The notes under the pieces were generated by a model. It saw only the letters and a program-made list of their open reading frames with translations. It did not search any database and was not told the origin of the DNA. The position numbers were made by a program, and so were the translations under genes. 64,000 nucleotides of DNA, taken from the IMG/VR virus record IMGVR_UViG_3300045125_000170, positions 1 through 64,000 of that record; one strand, written 5' to 3'. Below, piece by piece: positions 8,284 through 17,500 of the stretch (position 1 is the first letter of the stretch; every line of letters starts with the position of its first letter). The stretch is from a virus.

Positions 8284-8521
8284 CTAAGCGTTCGATTCGC
8301 TGTTCCTCTTCCTGAAATCATCTATCTTATACTCCAATGATGGAACGTAAGTTTTTTCTGTTTGTTCAAAACTCAATTTTCCATTGATGTAAGTCATTCT
8401 TACTGCCCATTGATTAATATTCAATGCTCTAATGAATTGTCTCAAACGGCGTATTGCCATAAGACAAAATAGATAAGTCTCTTATAACTTCTTGAGTTTG
8501 TTTGTATGTTAACTTCATCAT
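8284..8521 (-). CDS. Hypothetical protein, one frame break
   Basis: Starts ATG-ATG at 8521 behind GGAGGCAAC; reads MMKLTYKQTQEVIRDLSIL, then after a frame change near 8440 LNINQWAVRMTYINGKLSF and a TAG at 8284-8286. About 78 residues. It sits four bases from the next start codon, so the two genes are probably cotranscribed. Confidence 0.5.
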
Positions 8522-8618
8522 GTTGCCTCCAATATTTTCTCATTTTTATAATATAAATCATTATTTAAATATTATCAATACATTTATTAATTATTGGTGT
8601 AATCTCTTTAATTAAAAT

Positions 8619-8641
8619 AGCAAAGCTTTTACAGCTTTGCT
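8619..8641. other. Perfect hairpin in an intergenic stretch
   Basis: AGCAAAGC/GCTTTGCT with loop TTTTACA and no T-run on either side. The interval 8522-8700 holds no other visible feature. Confidence 0.5.
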
Positions 8642-8707
8642 CTAATAACTATGTTTTCTTAGACTCAGTAAATGCAGCTAGAGATATTAAAACGTTAGTT
8701 AAAAAGA

Positions 8708-8905
8708 ATGAATCATTTAGTCTCTCCAATCAAGAGGAGCAAAAGCAGAGCAAACGCAGTCAAGGAAAGGGTTCCAGCTCTCTCCAACCAGCAAGAATTA
8801 TTTGCCTTAAATACAGAGAGCGATGTTACTCATAGTGTTGTTTCTCAAACTCAAATAGAGGGACAAAAGCACAAAGTTAATGTTACAAGCAATTTCCAAA
8901 AATAA
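8708..8905 (+). CDS. Small hypothetical protein, N-terminus uncertain
   Basis: The frame ends HKVNVTSNFQK at TAA 8903-8905, right before a terminator, so a plus-strand gene ends here. The ATG at 8708 has no clear ribosome site. A second frame from about 8655 (DSVNAARDIKTLVKKNESFS) also looks coding, so an indel near 8,780 is likely. Function unknown. Confidence 0.4.
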   Translation: MNHLVSPIKRSKSRANAVKERVPALSNQQELFALNTESDVTHSVVSQTQIEGQKHKVNVTSNFQK

Positions 8906-8906
8906 G

Positions 8907-8940
8907 AAAAAGCTAGTATTGACTGTTTACTAGCTTTTTT
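8907..8940 (+). terminator. Rho-independent terminator
   Basis: AAAGCTAGTA/TACTAGCTTT stem with T6 tail. Confidence 0.9.
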
Positions 8941-8996
8941 GTTTGTTTCTACTTTATGATACAATATTTATTGACAACAATCAAGATTTATAATTT

Positions 8997-9284
8997 ATGT
9001 GGCGAGAATTACTAGACAGAGCAAGCATGTCCCGTGACTTGGGACTTCACGCTAGAAGTCAATCTCAAGAATCTGAGGAGTTTTATGCCTCAGCTATAGA
9101 AGATTACAACTCAGCTTCGGAAGTTGAGCAACATTGGGAGATTTACTACAATCAAGCAGTTGCTTACTTTGATATGGGCAATATATCTGATGCAACTGAT
9201 TGTATTGACAAAGCATTTGTATTAAATCCTAAGTACAAGCCTATATGTGTGCTTAGAGATTTCTTATTGAGTAAAAAGGGGTAA
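8997..9284 (+). CDS. TPR-like protein (95 aa)
   Basis: Two tetratricopeptide-type helical hairpins can be read: HWEIYYNQAVAYFDMGNISD and ATDCIDKAFVLNPKYKPIC, preceded by another helix pair. Such proteins mediate protein-protein contacts. It resembles the TPR genes at 20.0-21.2 kb in style and ends three bases before the next gene. Partner unknown. Confidence 0.65.
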   Translation: MWRELLDRASMSRDLGLHARSQSQESEEFYASAIEDYNSASEVEQHWEIYYNQAVAYFDMGNISDATDCIDKAFVLNPKYKPICVLRDFLLSKKG

Positions 9285-9287
9285 GAA

Positions 9288-9686
9288 ATGAAGAAAAAAG
9301 CCAAAAATTTTCAATGGTACAAGCCATAAAATTACTTTTTTAAAGCTGAGGATGCTCAGCAACATGGTAGGAAATTAGTGCTTATCAATCCTGACACAAT
9401 TCCACTCAAAGAAATTGAACCAGGTATTGATTTAAATTGCACCACAGAAAATTTACCAGATTCGGATGAATGGGATACCGATATTCCAATCAGTGGAGCG
9501 CTTGTATTTACAGCAGTAGATGAACTTCCACCTGGATACGATATTTACATTGTTTCAAATTTGTACCGTTCAGCTTATAAAGAGTTGAACGGCGACACAA
9601 GCAAACTTGCAACAATCAAAGGTTCAGTATATCTTTCCATTGATGACACTCGTCCAGTTGGCTGTCTTGGATTGATAAAAGGCTAA
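9288..9686 (+). CDS. Hypothetical protein with an in-frame TAA
   Basis: ATG at 9288 gives MKKKAKNFQWYKP, then TAA at 9327-9329. The same frame continues without a break (NYFFKAEDAQQHGRKLVLIN) to TAA at about 9684-9686. Without the stop it would be 132 residues, rich in Asp/Pro/Ile. Either the stop is an error or translation restarts downstream (GTG at 9378). No family recognised. Confidence 0.55.
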
Positions 9687-9690
9687 AATA

Positions 9691-9738
9691 CAACAACCTT
9701 TGCATTAAAGCAGATTTGTTCTAATGCAAGGTTGTTTT
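9691..9738 (+). terminator. Rho-independent terminator
   Basis: Long stem CAACCTTTGCATTA/TAATGCAAGGTTG followed by TTTT. Confidence 0.85.
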
Positions 9739-9760
9739 GATAAAAACTTTTAGAAAGTAC

Positions 9761-9789
9761 TTGACAGATTAAAGATAGTGGTTTATGCT
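9761..9789 (+). promoter_or_regulatory. Sigma70-type promoter (recurring family)
   Basis: TTGACA 9761-9766, 17 bp, TATGCT 9784-9789. The preceding TTTTAGAAAGTAC is identical to the sequence before the promoter at 55,594. Confidence 0.85.
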
Positions 9790-9817
9790 GTGAATGTTAA
9801 GTAAAGTGAAAAAAGCA

Positions 9818-10224
9818 ATGAGTATACAAGAAAAAGATTCAAGCTATTTACAATAAAAATTTAATATTTCAACTCCAGGGAAGAACCCTGGATGAGTATG
9901 CGCGCTATTGCACAGAAGAGGAAGAGTTGGATTCAGATGAGTTAAAAGCTCATCTTGAGTACAAGACTGATAAGAAGCGAGTACTTGCCAGTTCAGTGTA
10001 CTGGCTAACCACCAGAGAATGGAGATATATGGAAGAGGTGGAAAAAGCCGCCTTTCCTCCTGATTTTCAGGAGTACATGGATGCAGCATCGGAACGGGAA
10101 ATTCCGGATGCCCCTGGATTATGGCATTAATCCAGAACAAGCTGCTTTGCTTCGCTCATTACTAGAAGGCAGCGACGAAGCTGCTTATTACGCCAGTGTA
10201 ATCATTCAGCAATCTAGCTTCTGA
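9818..10224 (+). CDS. Hypothetical early protein, two frame breaks
   Basis: ATG 9818 reads MSIQEK. An indel in the following A-run leads to KNLIFQLQGRTLDEYARYC, and the frame continues through a very acidic stretch (TEEEELDSDELKAHLEY). A second change near 10,118 leads to INPEQAALLRSLLEGSDEA and TGA 10222-10224. About 135 residues. Own promoter and terminator. Unknown function. Confidence 0.55.
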
Positions 10225-10301
10225 GATTGAAGCTAGGGAAAGCGGTATTGACAGAAGCACCCACACTGGCTGGGATCATTGGTAAAGTATTTAAAATTTT
10301 C

Positions 10302-10333
10302 AAAGCCTTGTCTTAACTGACAGGGCTTTTTTA
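10302..10333 (+). terminator. Rho-independent terminator
   Basis: AAGCCTTGTC/GACAGGGCTT stem with T6. Confidence 0.85.
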
Positions 10334-10340
10334 TTGAGAT

Positions 10341-10371
10341 AAAAACAATAGAGGAAAAACAGCCTCTATTG
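10341..10371 (-). terminator. Minus-strand terminator
   Basis: CAATAGAGG/CCTCTATTG stem. On the minus strand it is followed by TTTTT, and it ends the gene at 10376-10648. Confidence 0.8.
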
Positions 10372-10375
10372 TTCA

Positions 10376-10648
10376 TTACAATTCGCTAATCCAGTGATTG
10401 CCAAATATTCTAACACCGCCTGGATAAAAAGACATAATTGCAAGTGCATAAGCTAACTTATTGAATATTTCAGCTGCTTTCCCGCGTTTGCCTCCAAACA
10501 TCAAGTCATCTCCATGAGAAGATATCAATTCTTCTATATCTTCCGGTACTTTGGGAACATAGCCTTGCTTTTTTATCTTTAAAATTTGCAAAGGCACGGC
10601 AACTTCTAGCGTTGGAATTAAAGGATGGGATTCCCACATAATTAACAT
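10376..10648 (-). CDS. Hypothetical protein (90 aa)
   Basis: MLIMWESHPLIPTLEVAVPL... then GKRGKAAEIFNKLAYALAIM and FGNHWISEL. One intact frame with its own terminator. It has an amphipathic middle and no recognisable catalytic motif. The second ATG (10639) could be the true start. Function unknown. Confidence 0.55.
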   Translation of the reverse strand: MLIMWESHPLIPTLEVAVPLQILKIKKQGYVPKVPEDIEELISSHGDDLMFGGKRGKAAEIFNKLAYALAIMSFYPGGVRIFGNHWISEL

Positions 10649-10657
10649 TTTGTATTA

Positions 10658-10686
10658 TTGTCAGCAACAATATTATATGCTAAAAT
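10658..10686 (+). promoter_or_regulatory. Sigma70-type promoter
   Basis: TTGTCA 10658-10663, 17 bp, TAAAAT 10681-10686, ahead of the OB-fold gene. Confidence 0.6.
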
Positions 10687-10711
10687 TTAATAAATTACGG
10701 AGAACAACATC

Positions 10712-11035
10712 GATGAATTCAATTGTTATTACAGGAACAATAATTGACAAAAAAGAATCAACAACATCTTGGGGAAAACCAGGATGGGAGTTAGTTTTAA
10801 AGACTCCAGCTGTAAAGCAAGGAGATGTAGATTATTTATTTAAAACTATTGTTGTTAAGAATGAAAACAACGATAAATTGGAAGTAGAGGACAAAGTAAT
10901 TATTGATGGTTCTGTGGAAATTAACACTACAGAAGATGCAGGTGGTACAAACAGAAAAAAGCAGTAATACAAGCTAAAAAAATAGAGCATTTGAGTACTA
11001 AAGTTGTGTTGACTGTAGATCAAATGCCCTTTTAA
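10712..11035 (+). CDS. Short SSB-like OB-fold protein, one frame break
   Basis: MNSIVITGTIIDKKESTTSW followed by WELVLKTPAV, then KVIIDGSVEINTTEDAGG, the strand pattern of a minimal OB fold. The frame breaks in an A-run at about 10,955. One added A gives KKAVIQAKKIEHLSTKVVL and a stop at 11033-11035, about 108 residues. It is probably a single-stranded-DNA or nucleic-acid binder, separate from the clearer SSB at 13.6-13.9 kb. It lacks the acidic tail that recruits host partners. Confidence 0.55.
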
Positions 11036-11037
11036 GA

Positions 11038-11073
11038 TAAAGCGGGAACTTCAACTAGATAGTTCCCGCTTAT
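11038..11073. terminator. Bidirectional terminator
   Basis: AGCGGGAACT/AGTTCCCGCT, a ten-base stem between convergent genes. Confidence 0.75.
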
Positions 11074-11586
11074 TCCCATGATAAAGATTGATATTCTTCT
11101 ATCCAAATACCTTCTTCAGTTTCATCAGTGAAGCTGCCGTGCAACAAAGTATTATCTAGCTTCAATTGCTCTTCAAGTTCATCTAGATAATACTTGTAAT
11201 CATCATTGCTCTCGCTCCATTTTTAAGCCATTCTACAAGCATTTCTTTGGCTTTTTCCGAAGTATAAGTAACTATATCGAAATAGCCACCATACTCCAAA
11301 TTCTCTCCTAAGAAATCAGCTGAAACGTGATACAAGTTAAGTTTTTCCATTTTAGTAAGTTGGTTACGGTATTGAAATTCGCGATTAAGCCAGAATCCAG
11401 CAGTACTTCCTAATACTTGTTCTAGTTTAGCTGCAATCTCCTCATTAATTAGTGCTTTACCATTAATTAATTGATTTATGTATTCTGTTGTATATCCCAT
11501 GTGTTCTGATAATTGGGATTGTGTCCAATTGCGTTCTTCAATTAGATCCAGAATTGTATCACCAGGAGGAGAGAGCCAGTCATTCA
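11070..11586 (-). CDS. HigA-type XRE antitoxin-like protein, one frame break
   Basis: From ATG 11586: MNDWLSPPGDTILDLIEERN, then WTQSQLSEHMGYTTEYINQL and GSTAGFWLNREFQYRNQL. This is the classic HigA/VapI helix-turn-helix with the PPG...FWLN signature. Beyond the usual domain a C-terminal region follows (FDIVTYTSEKAKEMLVEW). After a frame change near 11,215 it reads DDYKYYLDELEEQLKLDN to the stop at 11070. About 170 residues, longer than typical HigA. No HigB toxin is visible next to it. Confidence 0.75.
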
Positions 11587-11593
11587 TAATGCC

Positions 11594-11634
11594 AAAAATA
11601 CCCTGCTTCATGCATAACACATAAAGCAGGGTAT
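11594..11634 (-). terminator. Minus-strand terminator ahead of the antitoxin gene
   Basis: ATACCCTGCTT/AAGCAGGGTAT stem with T5 on the minus strand, placed 8 bases upstream of the HigA-like start codon. It terminates the preceding gene or attenuates the antitoxin. Confidence 0.8.
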
Positions 11635-11839
11635 TAAAATTGTTGATTTAGAAGTATATTTTTTCCCTGTTGAAGGAGAAACAAATCCAATAGGCATCAA
11701 CCCATTCTTAATTTGCTCCAAATATCTTGTCTGAACATCAAATATTAGTTCTGAGTTGGAGATCCAGCATAAAGGCAAATGGGCATTTCCAGGGGATGCT
11801 ATCCAAATACTGAATCAAAGGATGCCAGTAATAATACAT
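11608..11839 (-). CDS. Small hypothetical protein, one frame break
   Basis: MYYYWHPLIQYLDSIP... then, after a frame change, ELIFDVQTRYLEQIKNGLMP and GFVSPSTGKKYTSKST to a TGA at 11608-11610 inside the terminator stem. About 76 residues. It precedes the antitoxin in the position where a toxin would sit, but shows no HigB/RelE signature. Confidence 0.45.
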
Positions 11840-11846
11840 GCTTATC

Positions 11847-12029
11847 TTAGCTAAAATAAACAAATTTCTTTTCTCTTCTAAGGAGAACTCTAATGCTGTC
11901 TGGTAGCTTCAGTACAATCTTACTGTCCTGAAACAGATGCTCTACCAAGTAAGCATCTTGTATTTGTCGTGGTACCAACTCCCATCCTGGAAACTTCTCC
12001 AAATCTCTGTTCAACACTGCTTTTACCAT
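11847..12029 (-). CDS. Small hypothetical protein (60 aa)
   Basis: MVKAVLNRDLEKFPGWELVP then QIQDAYLVEHLFQDSKIVLK; ATAGGAGAAC lies before the ATG at 12029, and the recurring promoter is 30 bases upstream. Intact single frame. Function unknown. Confidence 0.6.
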   Translation of the reverse strand: MVKAVLNRDLEKFPGWELVPRQIQDAYLVEHLFQDSKIVLKLPDSIRVLLRREKKFVYFS

Positions 12030-12058
12030 GTCTTTTGTTCTCCTATATCTATACCTCT

Positions 12059-12087
12059 AATATAAACTACTTATTTCTTCTTGTCAA
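12059..12087 (-). promoter_or_regulatory. Minus-strand promoter (recurring family)
   Basis: TTGACA (12087-12082), 17-bp spacer ending AAGTAGTT, TATATT (12064-12059). It overlaps the 3' end of the gene at 12071-12391. Confidence 0.85.
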
Positions 12088-12391
12088 TAGGTTTTTTACT
12101 TATTTTTTTCCATTTTTGGTTAACTATCTTTAAATAATCTGGCAAAGCTATGCTCCAATGGATGCCATATAAAGCATGTCCAAGCATAGCCGCTTTAGTG
12201 CTATAGTCAATATTATTAGGAATATGCGTTCTAATTCCTATTTGCTTGTTGTGAATCTGTATATCTTGGTTTTCATCAAGATACAACTCATCAAATACAT
12301 CTAGCAGATGATTCATTATCTCCAATTGTTTATAAATTTCTTCAGCTGGTTTAAATACGAGATCAGCCAAATATTCTGAAACTTCTAACAT
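12071..12391 (-). CDS. Hypothetical protein (106 aa)
   Basis: MLEVSEYLADLVFKPAEEIY then EIMNHLLDVFDELYLDENQD, with a lysine-rich end (KKISKKPIDKKK). Mostly helical and in one intact frame. A GAGG lies before the ATG. The downstream promoter is embedded in its final codons. No family recognised. Confidence 0.6.
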   Translation of the reverse strand: MLEVSEYLADLVFKPAEEIYKQLEIMNHLLDVFDELYLDENQDIQIHNKQIGIRTHIPNNIDYSTKAAMLGHALYGIHWSIALPDYLKIVNQKWKKISKKPIDKKK

Positions 12392-12496
12392 AATGTTGCC
12401 TCAATAAAATATCTTTATTATTGCATGTTTTGCGTTAATAGTTCCTGTAACTTTTTAATTTATTCGTGTTAATTTAATAATAAATACTTTGATTGT

Positions 12497-13083
12497 ATGA
12501 GCAACATAACTATTTCAGTAATAGAGTATTGGAGTATTACTCGTCCTATCCCATACGATAAAAATGCTAAGCTGCACCCAGAATCTCAAGTGCAACAAAT
12601 AGCTGATAGTATTGTTGAATTTGACTTTTTGGATCCAATAGCTGTTGACGAAAAGGGCGTAATCCTAGAAGGACATGGACGATTGTTAGCAGCTAAAAAG
12701 CTAAATATGAATACAGTTCCTGTCATTGTTATTTCTGGATTGTCTAAAGAGCAAAAAATAGCGTATAGGCTCGCACATAATAAGATCTCACATAATTCCG
12801 GATTTAACCCGGAATTAATTCAGCACAATTATCTTTCCTGGATGAAAATAGCTTTGATATCGAGTTAACTGGCTTCACTTTAGAAGATTTGCACTTTGGT
12901 GAAGCTTCACCAGATTGGGAGAAGCCTTTTTCTCCAGAGTTTACGGAATCAGACACAACAATATTAAAGTTAAAGATTGCAACAGAGTATAAGCAGCGTT
13001 TACTAGATACGCTAGACATAACAAAGCCCAATCCCTCTGCTGAAGAATTGGGCGATGCTTTGATTGATTACTTGCACTTGTGA
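12497..13083 (+). CDS. ParB-like (ParB/Srx fold) protein, one frame break
   Basis: Residues about 15-95 read as a ParB N-terminal domain: IPYDKNAKLHPESQVQQIAD, FLDPIAVDEKGVILEGHGRL and KEQKIAYRLAHNKISHNSG. The GHGRL box is the nucleotide-binding/CTPase motif region. The frame changes near 12,810 to SFLDENSFDIELTGFTLEDL and continues to TGA at 13081-13083, about 195 residues. Phage ParB-like proteins of this size often accompany methyltransferases; none is seen in this window. Confidence 0.75.
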
Positions 13084-13303
13084 GTGAGTGAGAAAATTAT
13101 TTAGATTCGGTGGTGTGTTCATTAGCAATAGTTGCTAACAAAGATTAAACCCCACTTTTGCTATGCTTGCAACAAGATCTTCATCAAGATTGATTTTCAA
13201 GCGTATTCTAAGTGGAACTTAGGACTTCGCAAAAGCAGGGCTATCTATATTATAGCAGTAACATTACCCAACTCTTCCAACAAAGAATTAGGTAATGTTT
13301 GAT
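13084..13303 (-). other. Intergenic stretch with hairpin and a possible coding remnant
   Basis: TAACATTACC (13259-13268) pairs with GGTAATGTTT's complement at 13291-13300, a likely terminator for the minus gene ending at 13304. Further left the minus strand holds LRIRLKINLDEDLVASIAKV with no start, possibly a remnant. Nothing else seen. Confidence 0.3.
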
Positions 13304-13624
13304 TTAAGCTGATTTCCACAATCTCCGGACATCTGCATCTGTCCATGTTCTATGCCCCACCGGAGCTGGCTTTAATTGATTAGCTTTTGTCCAGGAGGAC
13401 TTGCTAGCTAAGAACTTTCATGGATGGATCTTCAATTGGATCTGCTTCCAATTGAAATGTGCCATCTTTTAGCTAGAAAAACCAACAATCTTGTACACAG
13501 ATTGTTTTTGAGTTTCTATTGTTATTGGATTGCTTGCTCAATCAAAGATTGTTGTTGCTTCTTTTTTCTCAGCTGCTTGTATGACAACGTATTCATACAT
13601 TTTGGGAGAATACAACTTAGGCAT
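13304..13624 (-). CDS. Hypothetical protein coupled to SSB, broken frame
   Basis: Starts MPKLYSPKMYEYVVIQAAEK at 13624; its ATG overlaps the SSB stop (ATGCCTAA), suggesting translational coupling. The frame meets a TGA near 13,540, continues in frame, then shifts. The end ANQLKPAPVGHRTWTDADVR then RLWKSA to 13304-13306 looks genuine. Function unknown. Confidence 0.45.
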
Positions 13625-13937
13625 TTAATGCCTCCTTTTTAGAAGACAATATTTCAATTGACTCCACTAAGATTACTGGCTTTTCTCTTTTGTTGCCAGT
13701 TTTAACGTCATCCCAGCAGTCAATTTTAAGACTGCCTTTAACAGCAATTTTTGTTCCTTTTGGAACGTAATTGATTAGTATATCGCCTGTTTTTCCCCAG
13801 GCTTCAATATCAAACCAATCTGTCAACTCTTTTGTTCTGCGCACTGCTAGGGTTACCGTCACCTTGGATGCGCCTGACTCAAAATACTTAACTGTTGGCT
13901 CCTGTCCTGTGTTTCCTACCAAAATCACTGTGTTCAT
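13617..13937 (-). CDS. ssb: Single-stranded DNA-binding protein
   Basis: 106 residues in one intact frame: MNTVILVGNTGQEPTVKYFE, VTVTLAVRRTKELTDWFDIE, GKTGDILINYVPKGTKIAVK, then GSLKIDCWDDVKTGNKREK. This is the order of bacterial SSB OB-fold strands, and the opening resembles cyanobacterial SSBs. It coats single-stranded DNA during phage replication. The C-terminal acidic DDIPF-type tail is absent, common in phage SSBs. The downstream gene overlaps its stop. Confidence 0.85.
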   Translation of the reverse strand: MNTVILVGNTGQEPTVKYFESGASKVTVTLAVRRTKELTDWFDIEAWGKTGDILINYVPKGTKIAVKGSLKIDCWDDVKTGNKREKPVILVESIEILSSKKEALNA

Positions 13938-13973
13938 TTGTTCTACGGCGTATTTGTTATTTGTTTTATTGTA

Positions 13974-14402
13974 TCACGAATCCTCAAACAAAGCAAGATT
14001 ACTTTGCTTATCAACGATAATGACTCTAATTAATGTTTTCTTAAACATTATTTGTCTTTGTGGATTTAAATCCATAAATTTAAATCCATTCAAAGAAGAC
14101 AATCGAGTCATTCCTATTAGACAAAATTTATTTTCAACGAAATTTATTAGAGTTTTAGCAAGTTGAATACTTGCATTTATCTCTAATATTTCGAGATTAT
14201 CTAACACAAACAATGCTGAGAATGGAACTCCCAAGATAATATTTTCTATTACCTGTGATTGCTTGTTAATGTCCCAACACCATTCTCTTGGGACATTTAT
14301 TTTACCCAAATTGATATCAACAATCAATTGCTCTATTGTCCAATTAGTTGTTTGATATTTAATCTGTTTTTGTTTGCTCCTAATATCTTCCTCTGCTATC
14401 AT
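13974..14402 (-). CDS. DUF262-like protein, single domain, motif altered
   Basis: 142 residues. TTNWTIEQLIVDINLGKINV, PREWCWDINKQSQVIENIIL and GVPFSALFVLDN match the start of the DUF262 (GmrSD N-terminal, ParB-like) domain. Where active members have DGQQR the sequence reads INASIQLAKTLINFVENKF, so the nucleotide-hydrolysis motif is lost. There is no C-terminal nuclease domain. It could be a defective relic or a dominant-negative decoy. Confidence 0.6.
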   Translation of the reverse strand: MIAEEDIRSKQKQIKYQTTNWTIEQLIVDINLGKINVPREWCWDINKQSQVIENIILGVPFSALFVLDNLEILEINASIQLAKTLINFVENKFCLIGMTRLSSLNGFKFMDLNPQRQIMFKKTLIRVIIVDKQSNLALFEDS

Positions 14403-14547
14403 GTTTTTACTTTACTAAACTTTTATATATTATATCAATTATTTGTTTTAACGTCAACAGATATCTACATTAAATTTTGCTTTACAATCTACCAATTTTA
14501 TATCAAATAAGTTACAGTTTAAAAGTTATTTATTTACTATAAAAAAT

Positions 14548-17500
14548 ATGCTTGACTCAACATCTACCGCTAATCCAGTGTTTTACAGAACTTACTCTCG
14601 TCGTACTGAGTTTGGACGCGAGTCTTGGGAGCAAGTGTGTGACAGAACATTAAAAGCATTGGAAAGATTGGGAAGATTAACGCTAGAAGAGATAGCGTTA
14701 ATTACCAAGAATATGAAAAATATGAAATCATTGCCAAGCGGTAGATGGCTGTGGGTTGGCGGCACAGAATGGTTGGAAAATCCATCTAATTTCTCCGGAG
14801 CATACAATTGCACTTCTACCAATTTGACTGGATGGAACTCATTGCTTTGATGATGGATTTGGCAATGATGGGTTGTGGCACAGGAGCAGTGATTGAGCCA
14901 AAATACTATCAGAAATTACCTAAAATTTTAAATAAGATAAATGTCAGCATTTTTGGTAAACCAGGAGAAGTAGATGCTGAAAACAGACAAGAGCATACTA
15001 CCTGGATTAATGCTGGAAATGAGCAATTTATTATGTATGTTGGCGATAGCCGTAGTGCGTGGGTAGATGCTTATAAATTATTGCTAGAAGCATCATCAAA
15101 TTCTCTTTATGGGGGCAAAATAAATTTAAGTGTGTGCTTGTCTCATGTCCGTCCTAATGGAACACCGCTCAAGTCTTTTGGAGGAGTTGCTAATCCTGTT
15201 AAATTACAAGACTTGTTTTTAAGATGCTCTGCAATATTAAATAAAGCAGTTGGAAGATATTTAACATCAGTTGAATGCTGTTTATTAATAGACGAAGCTG
15301 CTAGCGTTGTTGTTGCTGGTAATATACGTCGCAGCGCTGGAATGCGTCAATTCAGTTCATATGATAATGAAGCGGCATCTGCTAAAGCTAATTTATGGCA
15401 ACAAACACCAGATGGGTGGAAAATGGATCCAGAGAAAGATGCTTTACGGATGGCAAATCATACAAGAGTATTTCACCAAAAACCATCATTACAAGATTGC
15501 TTAGATTCAGTCTCTAGTCAATTTTGGAGTGGAGAAGGTGCAATACAATGGGCGGGAGAAGCTGTAGCCAGGGCAAATGCAGATGTTGTTACTCCAGAGA
15601 ATAAGACAGAATTTTTACGTGCTTACGAAAGAAACACTGCTGCAAAATGGTTTGGTAAATATGGAATTAATGAAATTGATGCTAAAGAGCGATTACAACG
15701 ATATGGTTTGAATCCATGTGTTACTGCTGATACTTGGATTCACACAGAGAAAGGAGCAAGACAAGTTAAAGACTTAGTAGGTAAGCAAACAAGTGTTTAC
15801 ATTAATGGAGAATTATTTAGCACTACACGTGAAGGTTTTTGGCTAACAGGAGTCAAATCAGTGCTAAAAGTAATCACTCAAGAAGGATATGAATTGCGAT
15901 TAACTGGCAATCACCAACTACTCAAAGTTACTGCTCAGACTCAGAAAAAGCAATACTCTTGAATGGACTGAAGCTAAAAATTTAAATCCAGGAGATTATA
16001 TTTCAGCTTCACAATCATCGTGAAGCACAGCATTGGGATAGTTTCTGGAACCTTTGACGAAGGCTGGTTAATTGGCAATTTAATTGGTAATGGCAGCATT
16101 TCATCAACACAATGGGGCAAAACAGCACTTTTACGATATTGGAAACTGACTCTCAAAGGAAATGGGAAAACATGCTGTTGCTTTTACTTAAAAACTGTTG
16201 ATTATGCTGGAACTACAGAATCTGGACATTACTATAAACAGCAGAATTATCGAGTAATTCAATCAACAGAATTAGCTAAATTAGCTGCTAGCTATGACGT
16301 TACTTTAGACAACAAAATGCCAACACGTAAAATTGAAGAAGCAAGTTATGCATTTTACTGTGGTTTTTACGTGGTTTATTTGATGCTGATGGCAGCGTAC
16401 AAGGAAGTCAACAAAAAGGAATTAGTATTAGATTGTCACAAAGTAATCTAGAAACTTTAAAAATAGTTCAAAGGATGCTGGCGAGATTAGGTATTATCTC
16501 AACAATTTATCAAGAGCGTCCTAATGAACTTTGTTATCAGCAATGACAACATTTACGTGTTCCAGGATATTGTTGATTCCAAAAACCTGACAAAGCAAGT
16601 CGTTTAAATAAATTAATTAGTGGATACAAACGAAAATTAAATCGTGAGCGATTTGTAGTTAAAATCAAAGAAATTATACCTGATGGAGTAGAAGCAGTTT
16701 TGACTGCACTGTTCCAGGAGTTTCTCGATTTGATGCTAATGGAATTGTGGCTCATAATTGTGGTGAGATAATTGGCAACAATTTCCACTGCGTTAGTGGT
16801 GACACACTGCTAATCACAAAAGATGGATTGCACGCAATTAAAGATGTTGTAGGATGCGATGTTGAGATTTGGAATGGCGAAAATTGGAGTCAAGTACAGC
16901 CATTTAAAACTGGTAGTTCTCGTGTTCTTTACCGCGTGCGTTTTAGCAGATGGCACCTATTTAGATGCTACCGAATATCATCGTTTTTTTGTTAAAGACA
17001 GATTTGGGAAAGAGTACAAAGAAGTACAGACAAAAGACTTAATGAATGCGAGTAAGTATTGTATTCACACCAAGCCATTTACTATTCAGTATGATGATGG
17101 ATTGGATATTGATACTAATTATGCTTACAGTTTGAGAGTAGCTGTGGGAGATGGCACCACAGACAAAAATAACAATGCCAAAATAAGACTGTATGGGGAA
17201 AAAATTGCTTTATCCGTAGCAGGTAATAAATCTCCTATTAGAGAATACGAATACGTTACAAGCTTTACTGATGTTACAAATTTAAGTTTTTTCTGGGGAA
17301 TTTCTAAAAAGTCTCAAAACCAAATCAGAAGCATTAAACATCATAGCAAGTTGGAATCGTGAAGCAATTTTGCACTTTATTGCTGGCTTAGCAGATACAG
17401 ATGGATCAGAGACTGATGGCAATGGTATTAGAATTTATATCTCTGATTATCAAAGAGCGCATAGAATACAATTGCTGCTAATTAAATGTGGCATCCGTTC

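Noticed and set aside
16537-16788. Minus-strand 83-codon frame inside nrdJ
   Set aside because: Overlaps the conserved C-terminal part of intein 1; no start signal.
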